Notes under the pieces: model-generated
The model's database searches: none
What the model saw: the letters and a program-made list of their open reading frames with translations, nothing else
What the model was told of the DNA's origin: nothing
Position numbers and translations under genes: made by a program
Assembly: GCA_026702615.1 (NCBI GenBank)
Contig: JAPPBY010000012.1
Span: 1 to 64,000, forward strand
Origin: Chloroflexota bacterium
GTDB lineage: Bacteria > Chloroflexota > Dehalococcoidia > Tepidiformales > Tepidiformaceae
Direction: 5' to 3'
Length of the DNA: 64,000 bases
Shown here: positions 16,296-24,689 of the stretch, piece by piece
Layout: each line of letters starts with the position of its first letter
Position numbering within the stretch: position 1 is the stretch's first letter

Positions 16296-16859
16296 CTAAC
16301 GGGCCGGCTGCTCCGAAGGCACGAACTCCGCCATCAGGGTTGGGCCCCAGACAACCGCGCCTCCATCGTCGAAGTCGAAGAGGCTGAGGCGGTCGCCGGC
16401 GATGGGGTCGTCGGTGCCGAGGGCGACGGGGAGTTTCTGGGTGCTCCACTTCGACATGTCGAGCATGAGCTCGACGATCTGGGCCTCGGTGAAGTGGGCC
16501 TGGACCTGCTCGCGGAGCTCATCGCTGATGGCGCCGGGAGCGGTTACGAAGGCGTCGGTGAGGCGGAGGGCGACCTTCTGGTGCTCGGGCAGGTCGCTGT
16601 CCTCGTAGTGGTCGATCTTGGCCGCCATGTCCTCGTCGAGTCCTGCATCCCGGGCAACGCCCAGGCGGAGGGACATTCAGGTGAAGCACTGGTGCTGGCG
16701 CGCGCAGCGCAGCCGCACCAGCTCGGTGGTAACGGGATCGAGGCCGCTCAGGCGCACAACGGCGTCCTGGTAGGCGCCGATGGCGGCGCCCAGTCCGGGG
16801 GCAACGGGGGCGGTGGGGCCGGCGGGTTCGGGCAGGCGGCGCTCACGTACGGAAGTCAT
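16296..16859 (-). CDS. CMD/AhpD-like protein with probable selenocysteine (in-frame TGA, CxxU)
   Basis: Reading from 16859, 60 codons lead to RCARQHQCFT, then TGA (16677-16679), then MSLRLGVARDAGLDEDM and 126 codons in the same frame to 16296. Together they make a 187-residue carboxymuconolactone decarboxylase-fold protein. The TGA falls where this family has the second cysteine of its redox CxxC, giving Cys58-x-x-Sec61. A hairpin with a GUU loop begins 11 nt after the TGA, as in bacterial SECIS elements. CMD/AhpD proteins with CxxU are known selenoproteins. Neither half alone is a complete domain. It overlaps the upstream CMD gene by 4 bp. A nonsense mutation is the alternative. Confidence 0.8.
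16649..16665 (-). ncRNA. SECIS-like hairpin downstream of the in-frame TGA
   Basis: On the minus strand CCUGGGC-GUU-GCCCGGG folds into a 7-bp stem (one U-G pair) with a 3-nt GUU loop. Eleven nt separate the UGA from the stem. A lower helix GUCC/GGAC can form around a symmetric internal loop. The loop G and U and the spacing match the apical part of bacterial SECIS elements such as that of E. coli fdhF. Confidence 0.65.
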
Positions 16860-17329
16860 GCCGTGTTCTCCTTGGGCGCGAGGACCGTTCGCAGGCCGAG
16901 CGCCAGACGCTGGTGTTGATCGAGGGCGAGGAGGGCGCTGACGAATGCCTGCACCTCTCCGGGGCTGAAGTGTTCGAGCAGGGCGTCGACATCGCCCTGC
17001 GTGACGCCGGCGACATCGCCGACGAACTGCTCGGTGAAGGCGAGGCAGGCGCGCTCGCGGTCGCTAAAGAGGGGCGAGTCAGGCCAACCGGCGATGGCGG
17101 CGGCCTTCTCGGGATCAACGGGAGCGCCGGGGGCGGCTCGGGCGGCCTCGCGGTCGTCGGCCTGGAGGCTGGCGATGCGGAGGCGGCAGAGCTCGAGGAC
17201 CTCGGGGTCGAGGGCCTTCCACAGCTCCCCATGCAGGTTCGTGATGACATCGCGGACCTCGGGGGCGAAACGGGCGAGGCGCTCGTCGAGGTCGGGGGCA
17301 AGGAGGCCGGGTTGGCCGGTGTCTGCCAT
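16856..17329 (-). CDS. CMD (AhpD-like) protein lacking the CxxC pair
   Basis: A 157-residue protein of the carboxymuconolactone decarboxylase fold. The helical core reads ERACLAFTEQFVGDVAGVT followed by GEVQAFVSALLALDQHQRLALGL. The family's redox CxxC is absent; the equivalent region reads LCRLRIASLQADD with a single cysteine. It probably works with the next gene, which carries CxxU, and the two overlap by ATGA. A TACCGT box (17336-17341, minus) lies 6 nt before the ATG, suggesting leaderless transcription. Confidence 0.78.
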   Translation of the reverse strand: MADTGQPGLLAPDLDERLARFAPEVRDVITNLHGELWKALDPEVLELCRLRIASLQADDREAARAAPGAPVDPEKAAAIAGWPDSPLFSDRERACLAFTEQFVGDVAGVTQGDVDALLEHFSPGEVQAFVSALLALDQHQRLALGLRTVLAPKENTA

Positions 17330-17335
17330 AAGGGG

Positions 17336-17391
17336 ACGGTACGAACGCGGGAGTGGCGCGTCAATGCCCCAACAATGGCTCCCGGTAGGAT
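17336..17391. promoter_or_regulatory. Divergent promoter pair between the CMD and TPP-enzyme operons
   Basis: A minus-strand TACCGT (17336-17341) lies 6 nt before the CMD start (17329). A plus-strand TAGGAT (17386-17391) lies 6 nt before the TPP-enzyme start (17398). Both placements predict transcripts that begin at the start codon. The two operons share this 68-bp spacer and could be co-regulated. Confidence 0.45.
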
Positions 17392-17397
17392 GTGGGC

Positions 17398-17946
17398 ATG
17401 CCGGAGAACGAACGGATTCCCGCGCCGCTCATTGTGGAGGCGCTGAAGGCGGCGTTCCGCGGGCAGCGGGAGGCTCCGGCAACGGAGGGCGAGCCCCTCG
17501 GTTGGGTGCTCTCCGTGCCGGATACGCACCAACGCAGCGTCATCGCGGAGTTGGAGGGCGATAACGAGCTTCGGCTGCTGACCTGCTCGACCGAGGACGA
17601 GGCAAACGCGATCGCGGCGGGGCTGTACATCGGCGGGGCGGAGGTGGCGCTCATGATCCAGCACGCGGGCCTGTACGCCTCGGTGAACACCCTCCGGGGG
17701 GTAGGGCTGGACGGGGGCGTGCCCCTGTTCGCACTGGTGGGGCTGCTGAGTCGCGAGCCGGAACTGGAACCGGAGGACTCGCCGCGTTCGATGGTGCGGT
17801 TCGCAGGGCCGCTCATGGACACCTTCGACGTGCCGCACGCGCTTCTCGAAACGCGGGACGACCTCGGGCTCATCCCGGAGTACTACGCATTGAGCCGGGA
17901 GCGGTCGGGGCCGGCGGTCGTGTTCGTCGGGCGGGAGACGGCCTGA
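17398..17946 (+). CDS. TPP-dependent decarboxylase, alpha (PYR) subunit; sulfopyruvate/phosphonopyruvate decarboxylase-like
   Basis: A 182-residue protein equal to the N-terminal (pyrimidine-binding) domain of TPP enzymes. The pattern LLTCSTEDEANAIAAGLYIGG supplies the conserved glutamate that activates thiamine diphosphate. It is followed by ALMIQHAGLYASVNTLRG, with the glutamine-histidine pair seen in sulfopyruvate and phosphonopyruvate decarboxylases. The next gene, overlapping by one base (TGATG), supplies the other domain. The split-subunit form resembles ComD/ComE, but the true 2-oxo acid substrate is unknown. The ATG at 17398 is preferred to a GTG two codons earlier. Confidence 0.82.
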   Translation: MPENERIPAPLIVEALKAAFRGQREAPATEGEPLGWVLSVPDTHQRSVIAELEGDNELRLLTCSTEDEANAIAAGLYIGGAEVALMIQHAGLYASVNTLRGVGLDGGVPLFALVGLLSREPELEPEDSPRSMVRFAGPLMDTFDVPHALLETRDDLGLIPEYYALSRERSGPAVVFVGRETA

Positions 17947-18515
17947 TGCGGCCGGAGGATGCGCTGCGGGCAATCAACGAGGCGCGGGGCGACGCGCTGG
18001 TGGTGCCGACGATGACGGCGGTACCGGCCTGGCGCACGATCGCGCCGGAGGCGCCAAGCGTGGCCTGCGTCGGCTTCATGGGAGGCGCGTCGTCGCTGGG
18101 GTTGGGGCTGGCGCTGGCCCAGCCGGAGCGGCGGGTGGTCGTGCTCGACGGGGATGGGTCGCTGCTGATGCAGCTCGGCTCGCTGGCGACGGTGGCGGGA
18201 GCGGCGCCGGCGAACTACACGCACGTACTGTTCGCGAACGGGGTGTACCAGACATCGGGGAGCCAGGGGATTCCGGCATCGGGATCGGTCGATTTCGCGG
18301 GGATGGCGGAGGCGGCGGGATACGCGTTCACCACGCGCATCGACACGCTGGAGGAACTGCGCATCCGTTTGCCGGAGCTGCTGAGCGTACGGGGGCCGGT
18401 GCTGGTGGAGCTGGCGGTGGAGGAGGCGGAGCTGACCCCGATGACCGCGCCCGGTGGGGATCCCCTGCGCGTGCAGGTCGAGCGGTTGCGGGAGCGGCTC
18501 GCCAGCGAGGAGTGA
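17946..18515 (+). CDS. TPP-dependent decarboxylase, beta (PP) subunit; sulfopyruvate decarboxylase-like
   Basis: The diphosphate-binding half of a split TPP decarboxylase (189 residues). The metal/TPP motif reads VVLDGDGSLLMQLGSLATV and continues to HVLFANGVYQTSGSQ, matching GDG-x(~25)-N. GFMGGASSLGLGLALA is the typical glycine-rich segment before it. It overlaps the alpha subunit by one base, which implies coupled translation and a stoichiometric complex. It may act in organosulfonate or organophosphonate metabolism, or on another branched 2-oxo acid; no other gene here settles that. Confidence 0.82.
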   Translation: MRPEDALRAINEARGDALVVPTMTAVPAWRTIAPEAPSVACVGFMGGASSLGLGLALAQPERRVVVLDGDGSLLMQLGSLATVAGAAPANYTHVLFANGVYQTSGSQGIPASGSVDFAGMAEAAGYAFTTRIDTLEELRIRLPELLSVRGPVLVELAVEEAELTPMTAPGGDPLRVQVERLRERLASEE

Positions 18516-18607
18516 AGGCCGGTTAGCAAGCTCACTGTTCAGCCACAGATGTGCCACTAGTCTTGTAGCTCGTATCGTTTCCCGAGAGCACTTCCGGAGA
18601 GAGCACC

Positions 18608-20614
18608 TTGAACGCTTCCACCACAACTACATCTGGACGACGCCTGGGCCTGTGGCTGGCTCTCTCCCTGCTGGCGCTCGTCGCCACTGTGCTGGCGACG
18701 GCGTGCGGGGATGACGAGGTGACGGAGTCGCCGGAGACGCAAACACCAACTGCGGCGGCGGAGACGCCGGAAACGCAAACGCCAACGGCTACCCCGGAGA
18801 CGCCAGCAGCTGAAACACCGGAGGCTGCCACGGAGACGCCGTCGGCGGCGACGCCCACCGCTGCCGCGGAGACCCCGACACCGGAACCAGAAACGGATCC
18901 CGAAGACGGCACGACCGTGAGCCAGCTGCAGGCAGGCGCGGCGGCGTTCGAATACGGCATTGGGAAACACGGTGGCACCCTCACGGTCGCGACAATCTCA
19001 GAGCCGTTGACGTTCAACCTGGCGATCTCCAACGACGCCAGCTCTTCGGGCGTGTTGAGCTACCTGTTCGAGGGACTGACCGAGATCTCGTGGCTCACGA
19101 ACGAGGTCGAGCCCTTGCTGGCGGAGTCGTGGGAAGCCTCGGACGACGGACTGTCCTGGACGTTCCGGCTGCGCGAGGACGTGCGCTGGCATGACGGGAC
19201 GCCGTTCACCGCGCACGACGTGGAGTTCACGTTCAACCAGATCATCTACAACGACGACATCCCCGCGAGCGCGCGGCCGGCCTTCACGTTCCGCTTCCTC
19301 GATGAGGAGGGCGCGTGGGCGCAGGCGCCGATGACGGTCGAACTGATCGACACCTACACGGTGCGGTTCGTGCTCCCGGTGCCCTTTGCCCCGTTCCTGC
19401 GAGCGATGGGCACGGCGATCTACCCGAGTCACATCCTGGAGCCGGCCGTGCGCGATGGCACCTTCGTGGAGACGTGGGACATCGAGACGGACCCGTCAGA
19501 GATCATCGGGACGGGACCGTTCACCATCGACCTGTACGAGCCGGGCGGGCAGGTCGTGCTCAAGCGCAACCCGGACTACTGGCTAACGGACGACGCGGGT
19601 GAGTCGCTGCCCTACCTGGACTCGATCCTGCAGGTGATCGTGCCCAACCTGGAAGCCGAGCTCCAGTCGTTCCTCGCCGGGGAGAGCGACGTCTACGGTG
19701 TGCCGGGAAGGGAGTTTTCTACCCTCCAGCCGCTCGAAGTGGAAGGCAACTTCACGATCCACCGCAGGGGCCCGGGATTCGGAACGACGTTCCTGGTCTT
19801 CAACATGAACCCCGGCAGTGACCCCGAAACGGGGGAGCCGTACCTGCCGCCCGAGAAGCTCACGTGGTTCAGGACCACCGCGTTCCGCCAAGCCGTCTCT
19901 CATGCAATCGACCGTGACCGAATCATCGATGAGGTGTACCACGGGCTTGGGTATCCGCAGTGGTCCTCGATCAGCCCGGCCGCGGGTAATTTCCACAACC
20001 CGGAGGTGCGACGCTATGTGCACGACACGGCTGAGGCGAACCGCATCCTCGACGAGCTTGGCTGGGTAGACCAGGACGGGGACGGCTTCCGCGAAGACAG
20101 CGACGGCAACCCGATCACGTTCACGATTGCGACGAACGAGGGGAACACCGTACGCGCTGAGGTACTCGTGCGAATTCACGAGAATCTGCAGGCGATCGGT
20201 ATCGCCGCGGAGTACGAGCTCAGGGACTTTGGCGACCTGGTCGGGCAGCTCACGACTACTTTCGACTGGGAGGCGATCGTCATCGGGCTGACGGGCGGAC
20301 CGGAGCCGCACAGCGGGATCGGCGTCTGGCACAGCAGCGAGCTGCTACACATGTGGCACCCGAACCAGAGCGTCCCGGCCACAGAGTGGGAGGCGGAGAT
20401 CGACCGGCTGTATGTCGAGGGGAGCCAGGAGCTGGACCGCGAACTCCGGTATGAGTACTACCACCGCGCGCAGGCGCTGGCGGCGGAGAACGCGCCGCTG
20501 ATCTACACCGTTCTGGGGGAGCGTCTGACCGCGGTTCGCAACCTGTTCGGCAACACGACGCCGACCCTGTACGGCCTCTGGGACATCCGCTACCTGTACC
20601 TGCTGGACGAGTAG
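18608..20614 (+). CDS. ABC transporter substrate-binding lipoprotein (family 5, peptide type)
   Basis: A solute-binding protein of the DppA/OppA family. It starts with TTG, chosen because a GGAGAG lies about 7 nt upstream and the signal peptide then begins correctly. A hydrophobic stretch (LWLALSLLALVATVLA) ends in the lipobox-like LATACG. A long low-complexity linker rich in Thr, Pro, Glu and Ala (about 40-100) follows. The SBP domain has GLSWTFRLREDVRWHDGTPF and FRQAVSHAIDRDRI. The 668-residue length is on the long side because of the linker. No membrane or ATPase subunits are nearby. It is only distantly similar to the Tat-type binding protein at 8247-10034. Confidence 0.92.
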   Translation: MNASTTTTSGRRLGLWLALSLLALVATVLATACGDDEVTESPETQTPTAAAETPETQTPTATPETPAAETPEAATETPSAATPTAAAETPTPEPETDPEDGTTVSQLQAGAAAFEYGIGKHGGTLTVATISEPLTFNLAISNDASSSGVLSYLFEGLTEISWLTNEVEPLLAESWEASDDGLSWTFRLREDVRWHDGTPFTAHDVEFTFNQIIYNDDIPASARPAFTFRFLDEEGAWAQAPMTVELIDTYTVRFVLPVPFAPFLRAMGTAIYPSHILEPAVRDGTFVETWDIETDPSEIIGTGPFTIDLYEPGGQVVLKRNPDYWLTDDAGESLPYLDSILQVIVPNLEAELQSFLAGESDVYGVPGREFSTLQPLEVEGNFTIHRRGPGFGTTFLVFNMNPGSDPETGEPYLPPEKLTWFRTTAFRQAVSHAIDRDRIIDEVYHGLGYPQWSSISPAAGNFHNPEVRRYVHDTAEANRILDELGWVDQDGDGFREDSDGNPITFTIATNEGNTVRAEVLVRIHENLQAIGIAAEYELRDFGDLVGQLTTTFDWEAIVIGLTGGPEPHSGIGVWHSSELLHMWHPNQSVPATEWEAEIDRLYVEGSQELDRELRYEYYHRAQALAAENAPLIYTVLGERLTAVRNLFGNTTPTLYGLWDIRYLYLLDE

Positions 20615-20623
20615 GGGAGCTCG

Positions 20624-21451
20624 CTACTCCCTCGGGATGCCGAGGGCGTCGTACGAGTCCAGGCCGGCGTCGTACTTCTCCTGGGCGGCGTTCATGATCT
20701 CGATGGCGTCGGCGCGGCGGGCCGTCTGACCGAAGATCTGCTGCTCGTGGCGGCGGGCATCGTAAATGTTGAGGTCGCGGCCGCCCATGAAGCTGCGCTT
20801 GCAGGCGTCGAGGCTGAAGGCGGGCCACTGGGCGATGTGGGCGGCCCAGGCGATGGCTTCCTCGCGCAGCATGTCGTCGGGGACGACCTTGTTGATAGCG
20901 CCGAGGTTGAGCGCCTCCTGGGCCGTGATGGGGCGGCCGTCGAGGATCATCTCGAGGGCCTTGGTCGGGCCGATGAGGCGGGCGAGACGTGTGCAGCCGC
21001 CGGCGCCAGGCGGGATGCCGATGGCGACTTCGGGCTGGCCATAGGTGGCGGACTCGGCGGCGATACGGAGGTCGCAGCCCCAGGAGAGCTCGGCGCCACC
21101 GCCCCATGCCTGGCCGTTATTGGCGGCGATGGAGATGAGGGGGCTATCACCGACCCGCTCGAAGAGCATGCGGTCGGCGCCGTAGGGGGCCTTGGGCGGC
21201 GGTACGGCGTTGCCCATGGCGGCCATGCCTTCCATGGCCTGGACGATGCCGCCAAGGTGCCAGTGGGCGATGAAGTAGCCGGGCGTATCGGAGGCGAGCA
21301 CGAAGACCTTGGCCCCGGACTCTTCGATCTCGGAGATGGCGTCGAGGATGCCTGCGCCAAGCTCGCCGCCCCCAAAGTTCATGGGCGGGTCGGAGAAGGC
21401 AATGAGGCCGACGCCGTCGGCGGGGTAGGTCACGTTCACGGTTACAGACAC
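20624..21451 (-). CDS. Enoyl-CoA hydratase/isomerase family protein
   Basis: A crotonase-fold protein of 275 residues. The oxyanion-hole region reads SIAANNGQAWGGGAELSWGCDLRI, and YGQPEVAIGIPPGAGGCTRL follows, with the glutamate typical of hydratases. The N-terminal part (ADGVGLIAFSDPPMNF) is standard. The GTG at 21451 is chosen because GAGGAG lies 8 nt upstream; the longer frame before it is non-conserved. It is transcribed away from the P450 gene that begins 142 bp to the right. It could act on the CoA ester of a P450-processed substrate, which is speculation. Confidence 0.9.
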   Translation of the reverse strand: MSVTVNVTYPADGVGLIAFSDPPMNFGGGELGAGILDAISEIEESGAKVFVLASDTPGYFIAHWHLGGIVQAMEGMAAMGNAVPPPKAPYGADRMLFERVGDSPLISIAANNGQAWGGGAELSWGCDLRIAAESATYGQPEVAIGIPPGAGGCTRLARLIGPTKALEMILDGRPITAQEALNLGAINKVVPDDMLREEAIAWAAHIAQWPAFSLDACKRSFMGGRDLNIYDARRHEQQIFGQTARRADAIEIMNAAQEKYDAGLDSYDALGIPRE

Positions 21452-21593
21452 GGGTAGGGCTCCTCGGAGTGAAGTGGCGCGTAGTGTGCGGCGGCGGGAG
21501 ATGGTTCGCCAGCGGCAAGCCGCATCCTGGGCCCGCGCCAACGCCGCGAAAGTGGCAGAATCCGCCAGAGACCTCATCGAGGGAGACCGACGC

Positions 21594-22949
21594 ATGACGA
21601 CAGAGAGCGCGGCAAGCGACTACACGGAGATGATCAACGCGGTGGCGGAGTGCCCCGTGAACCTGGAGGACGTGGACCTCTTCGAGCCCGGCGCGCAGGA
21701 GCACTGGGCGGATGCCTACAAGATCCTCCACGCGGAATCGCCCGTGCAGCGCATCCCGGGCGAGGGCAGCACGCCTGACACCGACGGCTTCGTGATCACG
21801 AAGTACCAGGACATCTACGACATCGTGCGTGACCCATGGACGTTCCCGCAGCCCGGCTTCGCCGGCGCGGAGGGGAACAGCACGGCGGGCATGAGCACGG
21901 AGGACGGGGAGGCGAGCGCGCTCGCCGACGCGATGGCGCTGAACACGCTGCGGCCCAACCTGGAACTGCACAAGGCGCACCGCATCGAACTGACCGATCC
22001 GTGGGTGGGAGCAACGGGCGCTCCGCGCCACCGCCCAATGGTCGAGAAATTTGTCGACCAACTGATCGACGAGTGGATCGACCGCGACCCCGCGGAGATC
22101 GAGTTCGTCGAGGAGTTCGCGGCGCCGCTCCCGCAGCTGGTGATGACGACGATCCTGGGGTGGCCGCTTGAGGACCTGGACATCCTGCGCAAGTGGGGCC
22201 AGGCGCAGGTGCGGCGGTTCGTCTACGGCAAGGGCCACCGCAACCTCATGTCGGACGAAGAGGAGCTGGAGAACGCCAAGGATCTCGGCGACTTCATGGC
22301 GTACGTCCAGGAGCAGGTGACGCACAAGCGGGAGAACCCCGGCGACGACATGACCAGCTTCCTGACGCAGGTCACCTACCAGGCGATGAACCGCAAGCTG
22401 ACCGACAACGAGGTGATCGGCGTGCTGTTCGGGATGCACATCGGCGGTCTCGAGACGACGCAGTACGCGATCGCGGCCGAGGCGCAGCTGCTGGCGGAGA
22501 ATCCCGCGCTGTTCCAGGAGCTGAAGGCGGACCCCTCGAAGGTCCGCTTCTTCGCCGAGGAAGGAATGCGCATCCACGCGCCCACGCAGGGTCTCTCGAC
22601 GCGCATGGCGGCGAAGGACGTGGAGATTCGCGGGATGCCGATCCCGAAGGGGTCGATCCTGCACCTGCGCTACGGAGCGGCGAACCTGGACGACGAGGAG
22701 TTCGGCTGTCCGGCGGACGTCGACCTGGCGCGCCCGAACACGGGGCGGCACATGACGTTCTCGCAGGGCATCCGGGTGTGCCCGGGGGCGGGCATCTCGC
22801 GCCTCGAGCAGAACATCGCCTGGGAGAGGCTGACGCAACGGCTGGACACGCTCGAGTTCATCCCCGGCAAGAACGACTTCCGCCACCAGCCCGGCATCAT
22901 GCTCGGGCTGTGGGAGCTGCACATGCAGTTCACGAAGGCCGCCGGCTAG
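21594..22949 (+). CDS. Cytochrome P450 (type A of the cluster)
   Basis: A soluble bacterial class I P450 monooxygenase of 451 residues. The I-helix reads IGGLETTQYA, the K-helix ExxR is in EEGMRIHAP, and the heme loop is FSQGIRVCPGAGISR with Cys as the axial ligand. The start at 21594 has a GGGAGA upstream and begins ahead of the CPVNLEDVDLFEPGAQEHW segment that it shares with the P450 at 28504, its paralogue. It begins a same-strand run of P450, small protein, P450, P450 and ferredoxin, likely one functional unit. Confidence 0.95.
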   Translation: MTTESAASDYTEMINAVAECPVNLEDVDLFEPGAQEHWADAYKILHAESPVQRIPGEGSTPDTDGFVITKYQDIYDIVRDPWTFPQPGFAGAEGNSTAGMSTEDGEASALADAMALNTLRPNLELHKAHRIELTDPWVGATGAPRHRPMVEKFVDQLIDEWIDRDPAEIEFVEEFAAPLPQLVMTTILGWPLEDLDILRKWGQAQVRRFVYGKGHRNLMSDEEELENAKDLGDFMAYVQEQVTHKRENPGDDMTSFLTQVTYQAMNRKLTDNEVIGVLFGMHIGGLETTQYAIAAEAQLLAENPALFQELKADPSKVRFFAEEGMRIHAPTQGLSTRMAAKDVEIRGMPIPKGSILHLRYGAANLDDEEFGCPADVDLARPNTGRHMTFSQGIRVCPGAGISRLEQNIAWERLTQRLDTLEFIPGKNDFRHQPGIMLGLWELHMQFTKAAG

Positions 22950-22962
22950 GGAGGCGGATCCC

Positions 22963-23241
22963 GTGCGCGACGAACGGGACCATCCGAGGAATTCCGGGGC
23001 CGGAAACGCCGACGCTCCGGCGGCGGAGCGACCTTTCCGGAAGCCACCGCCACTGCACGGGCGGGAGTCGCACATCCGCATCTTCGACGCCGACAACGAG
23101 GCGCGGAGGGTGTACGGAGAGACGCAGCGGTCGCGGGACGGCTCGCTCCCGCACGAGGAGCACGGTCCGAGCGCGGTGCTGAAGGCGCTCGATCCGTTCT
23201 GGACGCGGGGCATCATCCCCGAGGACGAAGTCGAGCCCTAG
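22963..23241 (+). CDS. Small hypothetical protein between P450 genes
   Basis: A GTG-started reading frame of 92 residues fills the gap between two P450 genes, 13 bp after one and 22 bp before the next. GGGAGG lies just upstream of the GTG. The protein is charged and predicted soluble, with a proline-rich first third and a segment HGRESHIRIFDADNEARRV. No family was recognised. Its tight fit in the run and plausible ribosome binding site favour a real gene, although a relic is possible. Confidence 0.5.
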   Translation: MRDERDHPRNSGAGNADAPAAERPFRKPPPLHGRESHIRIFDADNEARRVYGETQRSRDGSLPHEEHGPSAVLKALDPFWTRGIIPEDEVEP

Positions 23242-23263
23242 AGTTCCCCAAAGGAGACACGCA

Positions 23264-24616
23264 ATGACGGCGACAGAGGAGTCCTCGGCGTTTGCCGATG
23301 CCATCCGGGAGCAACTCAAGCTGGCGATTGAGCCGCAGGAGTTCGATAGCGACGAGTTCCAGCGGAACCCGTTCCCGCTGTACAAGCGGCTGCGCGACCA
23401 CCACCCTATCTACCAGGACCTGTTTCACAAGCGCTGGGTGGTGAGCCGCTACGACGACATCGTGGCCGTCTTCCAGAACAACGACGACTTCGACCGGGCG
23501 GCGTACGACCCGAAGGGGGAGTACGAGTTCGGGAAGAAGCAGGTGTTCGGCCCGAACATCCTCGAGTACGGCAACAGCGACGAGCACCGCTTCCTGCGCA
23601 ACGTGGTGGCCGACCAGTTCGTGGGGAACCGGCTCGCCGGTTTCCTGCCGTTCATCGAGCAGATTGCACGCGAAATGATGGGGAAGATCTGGGAGAAGTC
23701 GACGGACGACATCGCCAAGGGCTTCTCGGACACGGGCGAGGTGGAGCTGGTCAGCCAGTTCACGACGCAGTTCCCGATCCGCGTCATCTCGAACATGCTC
23801 GGACTGCCGCGCGCGGACGAGGACACGTTCGTGCGCTGGTACCAGCACCTGATCGTGGGACTCGGCTTCGGCGGCGAGTACTTCGCCAAGGGGATGCAGG
23901 CGCGGAACGAGATGTGGGACTACCTGGACCCGCTCATCCGGCGCGCCGAGGACAACCCCGGCGAGGACCTGATCTCGCGCATCGTGCACGCGGAGTTCCG
24001 CGGGCAGCGCATGACCGTAGACGAGATCAAGGGATTCATCGCGCTCCTGCTGGCGGCGGGCGGGGACACGACGGACAAGGCGATCGCGAACATGTGGTAC
24101 CACATGCTGTACACGCGGCCGGACCAGTTCGAGAACGAGGTGCAGCGCGATCCCAGCCTCTGGACCAACGTGTTCACGGAGATGATGCGCTACGACCCGG
24201 TGGTGCACGGCCAGGCCCGGCACACCACGCGGGAGATCAAGATCCACGGCGAAGTCATCCCCGAGCGGGCAGTGGTCTCGCTGATGCTGGGGGCGGGCAA
24301 CCGGGACGAGCGCGTGTTCAAGGATCCGGACACGTACGACATGCTGCGGGACGACCTGCACATGGGCCGCGAGCTGCGTTCGGGGCGCTACCCGGACGGC
24401 AAGCATGGGCACCTCGGCTTCGGGATGGGGCAGCACTTCTGCATGGGCTACGCGATGGCGCGGCAGGAGGCGATCATCGCCTGCACGCGGCTGGCGGAGG
24501 CGATGAAGAACCCGCGGCCCAAGTTCCCGACGCACGAGGGGATCACGTCGCCGAACATCGGCTCGGGAGGCTTCCGCGCGCCGAAGGAGCTCTGGATTCA
24601 GTTCGACGTGAACTAG
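23264..24616 (+). CDS. Cytochrome P450 (type B of the cluster)
   Basis: A 450-residue P450 nearly identical in layout to the next gene. The I-helix reads LLAAGGDTTDKA, the K-helix ExxR is in TEMMRYDPVV and the heme loop is HLGFGMGQHFCMGYAMARQ. AAAGGAG lies 8 nt before the start. It shares long runs with the protein at 24690-26039 (for example NILEYGNSDEHRFLRNVVAD), so the two arose by tandem duplication. Electrons probably come from the small ferredoxin at 26065. Substrate is unknown. Confidence 0.95.
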   Translation: MTATEESSAFADAIREQLKLAIEPQEFDSDEFQRNPFPLYKRLRDHHPIYQDLFHKRWVVSRYDDIVAVFQNNDDFDRAAYDPKGEYEFGKKQVFGPNILEYGNSDEHRFLRNVVADQFVGNRLAGFLPFIEQIAREMMGKIWEKSTDDIAKGFSDTGEVELVSQFTTQFPIRVISNMLGLPRADEDTFVRWYQHLIVGLGFGGEYFAKGMQARNEMWDYLDPLIRRAEDNPGEDLISRIVHAEFRGQRMTVDEIKGFIALLLAAGGDTTDKAIANMWYHMLYTRPDQFENEVQRDPSLWTNVFTEMMRYDPVVHGQARHTTREIKIHGEVIPERAVVSLMLGAGNRDERVFKDPDTYDMLRDDLHMGRELRSGRYPDGKHGHLGFGMGQHFCMGYAMARQEAIIACTRLAEAMKNPRPKFPTHEGITSPNIGSGGFRAPKELWIQFDVN

Positions 24617-24651
24617 GGCCTACCGGAAGCGCCTGTCGGTTCGGGATGTCT

Positions 24652-24657
24652 TAGGCT
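24652..24657 (+). promoter_or_regulatory. -10-like box before the third P450 gene
   Basis: TAGGCT lies 32 nt before the ATG at 24690, in the 73-bp gap after the preceding P450. It suggests that this P450 and the ferredoxin may also be transcribed separately. Confidence 0.35.
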
Positions 24658-24689
24658 ACGCACACGCACGTACCGACAGGAGCGAGCCG

